A DNA stretch of 64,000 bases from Onstottus_B arcticum. GTDB lineage: Bacteria; Acidobacteriota; Blastocatellia; UBA7656. Positions within the stretch are counted from its first letter, which is position 1. Each line of letters starts with the position of its first letter. This document shows positions 59,340 through 64,000 of the stretch, in pieces. The translations under genes and the position numbers were made by a program. Below the pieces are notes generated by a model. That model saw only the letters and a program-made list of their open reading frames with translations, was not told the origin of the DNA and did no database searches. Where the stretch lies: positions 62,001 to 126,000 of the forward strand of contig JBBPIE010000007.1 in NCBI GenBank assembly GCA_038040485.1. Direction: 5' to 3'.

Positions 59340-60791
59340 ATGCCAAACCATCGCGCAGTCGTTGTCATCGGAGCCGGCATATCGGGATTAGTCTGTGCTC
59401 ACCGCCTCAAGACGCTCGGAGTAGATGTGCTGCTGATCGAGAAATCAGATCGCATAGGCGGTGTGATTCAAAGCGAACGAGTCAACGGCTTTCTTATCGA
59501 GCGCGGTCCAAACAGCTCGCAAGGAACCGAAGAGCTGATGGCTCTGGTCGAGGAACTCGCGATCACGCACGAGATTGCTGAAGGCAACCCCAAAGCGCCG
59601 GCTTACGTGTTCTTCAAGGGCAGGTTGCATGCGGTCCCGTCCGGCCCCGGCACTTTTATCAGGAGTACGCTGCTCAGCATCGGAGGCAAGCTGGCGATCT
59701 TCAAAGAACCGTTCGTGAAGGCACGGCGCGAGTCAACCGAAGAGAGCGTAGCGGCTTTCGCGAGGCGACGAATCGGACGGGAGGCGGCCGAAAGACTCGT
59801 TGCGCCTTTTGTCTCCGGCATCTATGCAGGCGACGCCGACAAGCTCAGCGTACAAGCTGCGTTTCCGAGGCTGGCGAACCTTGAAACCGGCTATGGCGGC
59901 CTGATTCGCGGGATGTTCGCAAAGGCTCGCGAAGCTCGCGCCGCAAAGAAATCCGCGCCGCCAGTGCTCGACAAGGCCCGCCCACCCCAAAGGCGGATGG
60001 TCTCGTTTCGCGAAGGGATGGGATTCCTGCCCAGGACGCTTGCGGAGCGGCTCGGCGAAGACTTGATGACAGGTTGCTCGGAGATTCGATTGCTGACAAC
60101 CGAGGTCGGATCGTCGAACGAACGACAGTCGCCTCCGTCTCGCGCGGCAGCCGGCTCGGCTTCTGCGAGGCTCGAAGTCGAACTCGATCGGAGGGGCTCC
60201 CGCGAGCGTCTCACCTGCGATCGACTCATCATTGCAACACCGGCTCGAGCCGCCGGCGGCCTCCTCCAGAATCTCTCGAACGAACTGAGCCGCTTGCTCG
60301 ACGAGATCGAGTACCCGCCGCTGGCGATCCTATGCCTCGCGTACGAGTCGTCGTCGATCACTGTGCCTCTCGATGGTTTTGGTTTTCTCGTCGCGCCCAG
60401 CGAACGCTTGAACATCCTCGGCTGCGTCTGGAACTCGAGTCTGTTTGCCGGACGCGCGCCCGAGGGCATGGCTTTGCTGACCGTGTTCATCGGAGGAGCG
60501 CGCAACCCTGACGCCGCGCGACTCGCCGACGCTGAGTTGGTCTCGACCGCGCACTCCGACCTTCAACGCGTGCTTGCCATTTCGGCTGAGCCGCGGGTTG
60601 TCGCGATAACCCGATACGATCGCTCGATCCCGCAGTACAACCTTGGACACGCCGAGCGAGTAAAGCGAATCGATAGCCTGCTCGCTTCGCTTCCGGGTCT
60701 GAACTTGATAGGCAACTACCTGCACGGCGTTTCGACGGGCGATTGCATCAAGGAAGCTGATCGAGTTGCTCGCGAGATCGCGGCGGTGTAG
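59340..60791 (+). CDS. hemG: Protoporphyrinogen oxidase (FAD-dependent, HemY/HemG type)
   Basis: 483 residues. An FAD-binding Rossmann motif starts the protein: VVVIGAGISGLVCAHRLKTL, then EKSDRIGGVIQSER and RGPNSSQGTEELMALVE. It has FVSGIYAGDADKLSVQAAFP, a typical PPO segment, and LNLIGNYLHGVSTGDCIKEA near the end (FAD-binding C-terminal motif). It oxidises protoporphyrinogen IX to protoporphyrin IX. It is the last gene of the hem cluster. Family naming varies (HemY in Gram-positives); the FAD type rather than the flavodoxin type is clear. Confidence 0.93.
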   Translation: MPNHRAVVVIGAGISGLVCAHRLKTLGVDVLLIEKSDRIGGVIQSERVNGFLIERGPNSSQGTEELMALVEELAITHEIAEGNPKAPAYVFFKGRLHAVPSGPGTFIRSTLLSIGGKLAIFKEPFVKARRESTEESVAAFARRRIGREAAERLVAPFVSGIYAGDADKLSVQAAFPRLANLETGYGGLIRGMFAKAREARAAKKSAPPVLDKARPPQRRMVSFREGMGFLPRTLAERLGEDLMTGCSEIRLLTTEVGSSNERQSPPSRAAAGSASARLEVELDRRGSRERLTCDRLIIATPARAAGGLLQNLSNELSRLLDEIEYPPLAILCLAYESSSITVPLDGFGFLVAPSERLNILGCVWNSSLFAGRAPEGMALLTVFIGGARNPDAARLADAELVSTAHSDLQRVLAISAEPRVVAITRYDRSIPQYNLGHAERVKRIDSLLASLPGLNLIGNYLHGVSTGDCIKEADRVAREIAAV

Positions 60792-60822
60792 GTCAACTCT
60801 CTGCTTTGCCTCTGCGTCTTTG

Positions 60823-60981
60823 GGTAGTGTCCTATTAGTGTGTTGCTCGATTGGAAAACCGCCAAGACGCCAAGAGCGCCAAGGTTAAACCAAGAATCCG
60901 TTGAGAATCTTGGCGCTCTTGGCGTCTTGGCGGTTGCTCGATGCGCCGACAAAACGAGCAACACAACTTTAGGACCCTACT
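60823..60981. mobile_element. MITE-like inverted-repeat element, copy 2
   Basis: 159 bp, very similar to the copy at 4971-5130. The left end is GGTAGTGTCCTATTAGTGTG; the right end is degraded to GGACCCTACT. The flanks CGTCTTTG (60815-60822) and CGTCTTTT (60982-60989) match at 7 of 8 positions, consistent with an old 8-bp duplication. It sits in the intergenic space after hemG. Confidence 0.85.
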
Positions 60982-61014
60982 CGTCTTTTTGGCTCTGCGG
61001 CGAAACCCGCGATA

Positions 61015-61065
61015 CTATCTAACAGCAGAGACGCTGAGACGCCGAGGTTGCGCAGATACGGAAAC
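61015..61065. repeat. Fragment of a CTCTGCG-type repeat
   Basis: AACAGCAGAGACGCTGAGAC followed by GCCGAGGTTGCGCAGA matches one arm of the inverted repeats at 36699 and 62521; the other arm is absent. Confidence 0.5.
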
Positions 61066-61116
61066 GAGTGAGTCCGTGTCGCTCCGACTTCACCTGTCGT
61101 CGAAGAGGGTTTCGAA

Positions 61117-61560
61117 ATGGCGTTCCGGGAAATCATGATCCGTCCGGCTTCATTGAACGATGCCGACATGATCCGGCGCATCTATCAAGCCGCCCTTCCT
61201 GAAACTGCAACGAACGACGAACACTGGGAGAAGGCCTTACGACAAGGCGGGATGTTCATCGCGGAATTGGAGGAGGCGACGATCGGCTTTGGCGGAATAG
61301 ATTTCGACGCAACGGAGCAGATTCGATACGTCTATGTCATTCCTGAGTATCAACGATCAGGTTTGCAAGTGGGCTTGAAGATTCTGCAAACGCTCGAAGC
61401 TGCAGCTCGGCAACGCGGAATCGGATTAGTCAGGCTTCATTCGACTCCGAACGCAGTCAGGTTCTACGAGAAGGCGGGATACGCAGCAGTTGAGCCGGGA
61501 CACACCATAGGTCATGATCATCCCGGCGTAGAAATGGCTAAGGACCTGGCACCTTGTTGA
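61117..61560 (+). CDS. GNAT-family N-acetyltransferase
   Basis: 147 residues. EIMIRPASLNDADMIRRIYQ opens the fold; the acetyl-CoA loop is IRYVYVIPEYQRSGLQVGLK, a variant of the Q/RxxGxG/A motif where the last position is Gln. The later RLHSTPNAVRFYEKAGYAAV is typical of the family's C-terminal strand-helix. The substrate is unknown (small molecule, peptide or protein amine). It precedes a cluster of REP-like palindromes. Confidence 0.88.
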   Translation: MAFREIMIRPASLNDADMIRRIYQAALPETATNDEHWEKALRQGGMFIAELEEATIGFGGIDFDATEQIRYVYVIPEYQRSGLQVGLKILQTLEAAARQRGIGLVRLHSTPNAVRFYEKAGYAAVEPGHTIGHDHPGVEMAKDLAPC

Positions 61561-61591
61561 AAAGCCATGACAGTCAAGTTCCAACGCAATC

Positions 61592-61898
61592 CCACCAACG
61601 CAGTTGGTGGATTGTTCATATTCAGCCTACATGGGACTGCCGCACGCGCCCCGCTCCCGAATCCCACCAACGCAGTTGGTGGATCGTTCACATCCAGCCC
61701 CATTGACCTCACCTTCGCAGGTCGTGTATCTACGATTGAGCAATTGGATTGGAGGCATTAGAGCAATAGCGATATCGGCTCCCACATCCCAGGCCGGGTA
61801 TGAACGATCCACCAACTGCGTTGGTGGGATTCGGGACAGGGCCTGCGCCAGCCGAGATGTAGGCCGAGTATGAACGAATCCACCAACTGCGTTGGTGG
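61592..61898. repeat. Cluster of four REP-like palindromes
   Basis: The perfect stem CCACCAAC / GTTGGTGG with a 3-nt loop occurs at 61592-61610 and 61664-61682 (loop GCA), and inverted at 61809-61827 and 61880-61898 (loop TGC). The copies share flanks: AATCC before, and ATCGTTCA...GGCCTACAT-like after. The two orientations make a BIME-like cluster. No transposase lies near. Confidence 0.85.
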
Positions 61899-62015
61899 GA
61901 TTATCGGTTTAGGCGGTTGTTGCCTTTGGCAACCTGCTCGCCACGAAGAGCACACAGGGACTCAATGAGGCTTCGTGGTAGATCGCGGAATCCAGCTAGA
62001 GGCCTAAGGTTCGAA

Positions 62016-62495
62016 GTGACGTTAATAAAGACACTGATCTTCACGATACTTGCTCCGGGAACACTCACGATCCTGATCCCGCGCTGGCTACTGGCGTCGT
62101 CAGCGGGCCGCGAGTGCTTCAGCATCGGCGTCTTTCGATACTTGGGGCTGGCGGCCATCATCGTGGGAACTTCGATTTACCTATGGTGCGCGTGGGACTT
62201 CACGTTCGCAGGCAAGGGCACGCCCGCGCCGATCGACCCGCCGAAGGAGCTTGTCGCGCGCGGCCTTTATCGCTACGTTAGAAACCCGATGTACGTTGGC
62301 ATGACCTCAGTGTTGATCGGCGAAGCATTTCTGTTTCAGTCGCTCACGTTGTTGGCGTATGCCGGAACCGTCCTGCTGGTGTTTCACCTGTTTGTCGTGT
62401 TGTACGAAGAACCGGCGCTGACGCGGAAGTTCGGCGACTCGTACCGTCGCTTTCGCGAAACGGTGCCCCGCTGGATTCCGAGGCTCAGAGGTTGA
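62016..62495 (+). CDS. Isoprenylcysteine carboxyl methyltransferase-like membrane protein
   Basis: About 159 residues from GTG at 62016 (an upstream in-frame ATG at 61917 gives residues that overlap the palindrome cluster and look non-coding). It has about four to five hydrophobic segments. ELVARGLYRYVRNPMYVGMT (near residue 85-104) is the ICMT/PEMT hallmark that binds S-adenosylmethionine, followed by EEPALTRKFGDSYRRFRETV. The fold methylates lipids or prenyl-like groups; the substrate is unknown. Confidence 0.85.
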   Translation: MTLIKTLIFTILAPGTLTILIPRWLLASSAGRECFSIGVFRYLGLAAIIVGTSIYLWCAWDFTFAGKGTPAPIDPPKELVARGLYRYVRNPMYVGMTSVLIGEAFLFQSLTLLAYAGTVLLVFHLFVVLYEEPALTRKFGDSYRRFRETVPRWIPRLRG

Positions 62496-62497
62496 GC

Positions 62498-62669
62498 GTT
62501 CGTAGTACGGCTGGATTAAGGTCTTCTCTGCGAAACCTCTGCGTCTCAGCGTCTCTGCGGTTAGAGGATTCACAAACTTGTAAACCTGGAAGAGCTCTCT
62601 AACCGCAGAGACGCTGAGACGCAGAGAATTGCGCAGAGAGTTCACCGGAACATCCGCTGTACTACGAAC
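62498..62669. repeat. Nested palindromic element
   Basis: Outer ends GTTCGTAGTACGGC and GCTGTACTACGAAC are inverted repeats. Inside is the fold-back of the 36699 type, with the arms CTCTGCGTCTCAGCGTCTCTG and mirror (given here by its halves: CTCTGCGTCTC, AGCGTCTCTG), and the same centre, ACTTGTAAACCTGGAAG. It ends 17 bp before the start of the DUF885 gene, overlapping its leader region. Confidence 0.75.
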
Positions 62670-62686
62670 CTCAAGGAGAAGCTCGA

Positions 62687-64000
62687 ATGACGCGATTCAA
62701 CCCGCGACTGATTGCCGTGGCGCTCGTCGCCGGCATCACTCTTCTTTCCTACACGCCCGTTCTCTCATTCGCCGGCCAGAAGTCGCTCGACTCGCGAAAC
62801 TCGCGTCCGGCATCGAACACGGCTTCGGGCGCGCCCAATGACCTCGACGCCTCCCCGACCGAGATGCGCCCGATGATCGAGCGATACTCCGTGGATCGAT
62901 TTGCTCTGGGCCGTTTTTATGCAGTCGAGACATCGCCCACTCGCCAGGCTCGTTTGAAGCAGTTCTACACCGACTGGCTAGCGACTCTCGGCCCGCTCAA
63001 CTTCGATGCGATGAGCCAGGAAGGAAAGATCGACTACCTGCTGTTCAAGAATCATCTCGACCACGAGCTGCGGCAACTCGACCTCCGGGCCAAGGCACTG
63101 GCCGAAACACAGACGCTGATTCCCTTCTCTCAAACGATCACCGATCTCGAAGACGCACGCCGGCGGATGGAGAACATCGACTCGCCAAAGACCGCGGCTC
63201 TGCTGACCGCTCTTAACAAGCAGATCGAAGCGCAACGAAAGTCGGTCGAGACCTCACTCAAACCCGACCCCAAAGCTGACGCAAAAGCAGAACCCGCTAA
63301 GCTCAAAAAGACTGTGGCCAATCGCGCCGCGGTTCAGATCAACGGCCTGCGCAACACGCTCAAGGGCTGGTTCGGGTTCTACAACGGCTACGACCCGGTG
63401 TTTACGTGGTGGGCCGGCGAGCCCTACAAAGCCGTCGATCAGTCGCTTCAAACTTACGCGACGTTCCTGCGCGAGAAGATCGTAGGTGTGAAGCCCGGCG
63501 ACGACACCGCCATCGTCGGCGACCCCATCGGCCGCGAGGCGCTGATGAGCGAGCTTGCCTTTGAGATGATCCCCTACACGCCCGAAGAACTAATCGCCAT
63601 TGCGAACAAGGAATACGACTGGTGCGAAAACGAGATGAAACGAGCCTCGCGCGAGCTGGGCTTCGGCGATGATTGGCACAAAGCGCTCGAACACGTGAAG
63701 ACGCTCTACGTAGAGCCGGGCAAACAACCCGACTTGATACGCGAGCTCGCGCTTGAAGCGATCGACTTCGTAGACAAGCACGACCTCGTCACGGTTCCCC
63801 AGCTTGCGCGCGACACATGGCGAATGGAAATGATGTCACCCGAGCGCCAGCTCGTCAGTCCGTTCTTTCTTGGCGGAGAGACGATCCTTGTTTCTTATCC
63901 TACGAACACGATGACGCACGAGCAGAAGCTGATGAGCATGCGCGGCAACAACCGGCACTTCGCGCGCGCGACGGTCTTTCACGAGCTGATCCCGGGACAT
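62687..64000 (+). CDS. Secreted DUF885 protein, partial (3' end beyond window)
   Basis: The frame is open to the window edge, 438 residues seen. AAGGAG (62673-62678) lies well spaced ahead of the ATG at 62687. A signal peptide (PRLIAVALVAGITLLSYTPV, trimmed) is followed by YSVDRFALGRFYAVETSPTR and a helical body. The last residues reach HELIPGH, the HExxH-like zinc site that marks DUF885 peptidase-like proteins. The family is a putative periplasmic zinc metalloprotease or hydrolase. Its leader is next to the palindrome at 62498-62669. Confidence 0.85.
   Translation, partial: MTRFNPRLIAVALVAGITLLSYTPVLSFAGQKSLDSRNSRPASNTASGAPNDLDASPTEMRPMIERYSVDRFALGRFYAVETSPTRQARLKQFYTDWLATLGPLNFDAMSQEGKIDYLLFKNHLDHELRQLDLRAKALAETQTLIPFSQTITDLEDARRRMENIDSPKTAALLTALNKQIEAQRKSVETSLKPDPKADAKAEPAKLKKTVANRAAVQINGLRNTLKGWFGFYNGYDPVFTWWAGEPYKAVDQSLQTYATFLREKIVGVKPGDDTAIVGDPIGREALMSELAFEMIPYTPEELIAIANKEYDWCENEMKRASRELGFGDDWHKALEHVKTLYVEPGKQPDLIRELALEAIDFVDKHDLVTVPQLARDTWRMEMMSPERQLVSPFFLGGETILVSYPTNTMTHEQKLMSMRGNNRHFARATVFHELIPGH

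Noticed and set aside
61592..61898. CRISPR array
   Set aside because: The repeats are palindromes in two orientations with irregular spacing, and no cas gene is near.

Overview
The window looks like chromosomal DNA of an Acidobacteriota bacterium, probably close to Blastocatellia. The lineage call is inference. It rests on a 1.26 kb-codon Oar-type TonB receptor with a carboxypeptidase-like N-terminus, a VWA protein of the type described as VWFA-related Acidobacterial, four secreted PQQ-like beta-propellers, high GC and a dense load of small palindromic repeats. No tRNA, rRNA, phage, plasmid, origin or CRISPR array was recognised.

Layout. 1-5.4 kb is an accessory patch: an IS200-type transposase cut by the window edge, two 73-bp tandem repeats, an orphan antitoxin, an MFS transporter, and a more AT-rich pair of secreted or membrane proteins. 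The second of that pair is broken by a 160-bp inverted-repeat element with a perfect 8-bp target duplication. 5.6-12.4 kb holds a sodium:solute symporter with its DUF3311 partner, a translationally coupled radical SAM / flavin-halogenase-like pair, a small secreted protein and a CPA2 antiporter. 12.5-17.9 kb holds the TonB receptor and a secreted TPR protein. 18-25.4 kb is again accessory: DUF433/PIN-like modules (one intact, one with a decayed toxin), an RHH antitoxin, a gene with an internal stop, a beta-propeller, an IS200-like transposase (RAYT type) flanked by hairpins, a HugZ-like protein and a DUF442-like phosphatase. 25.4-41 kb holds three further beta-propellers, a LolCDE/MacB-like ABC exporter, MntA-HepT, a second decayed addiction module, a nitrilase, PcrA helicase and an isochorismatase-type hydrolase. 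41.1-47.1 kb is one leftward transcription unit, TPR protein-yvcK-glmU-glmS-brnT-antitoxin, behind a good sigma70-type promoter. It supplies UDP-GlcNAc for the cell wall. 47.5-55.5 kb holds hemD, a FecR/DUF6600 protein, the VWA protein, a CPBP protease, a Tic20/DUF4870-like protein and mgtE. 55.7-64 kb holds a 3-methyladenine glycosylase, then hemE - VapBC-like pair - hemH - hemG, a GNAT enzyme, a cluster of four REP-like palindromes, an isoprenylcysteine-methyltransferase-like protein and a partial DUF885 protein.

How it fits together. The core functions are late haem synthesis (hemD, hemE, hemH, hemG, with HugZ-like haem handling), aminosugar synthesis (glmU, glmS, yvcK), transport and envelope proteins. 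Between and inside these lie at least seven or eight type II toxin-antitoxin loci, about half of them with damaged toxins, and several families of small mobile palindromes. The most checkable discoveries are the element insertion whose exact removal restores a 352-residue reading frame, the REP-like hairpin families around transposase genes, and the radical SAM / halogenase-like pair. All functional calls come from reading protein sequences by eye; no database search was run.
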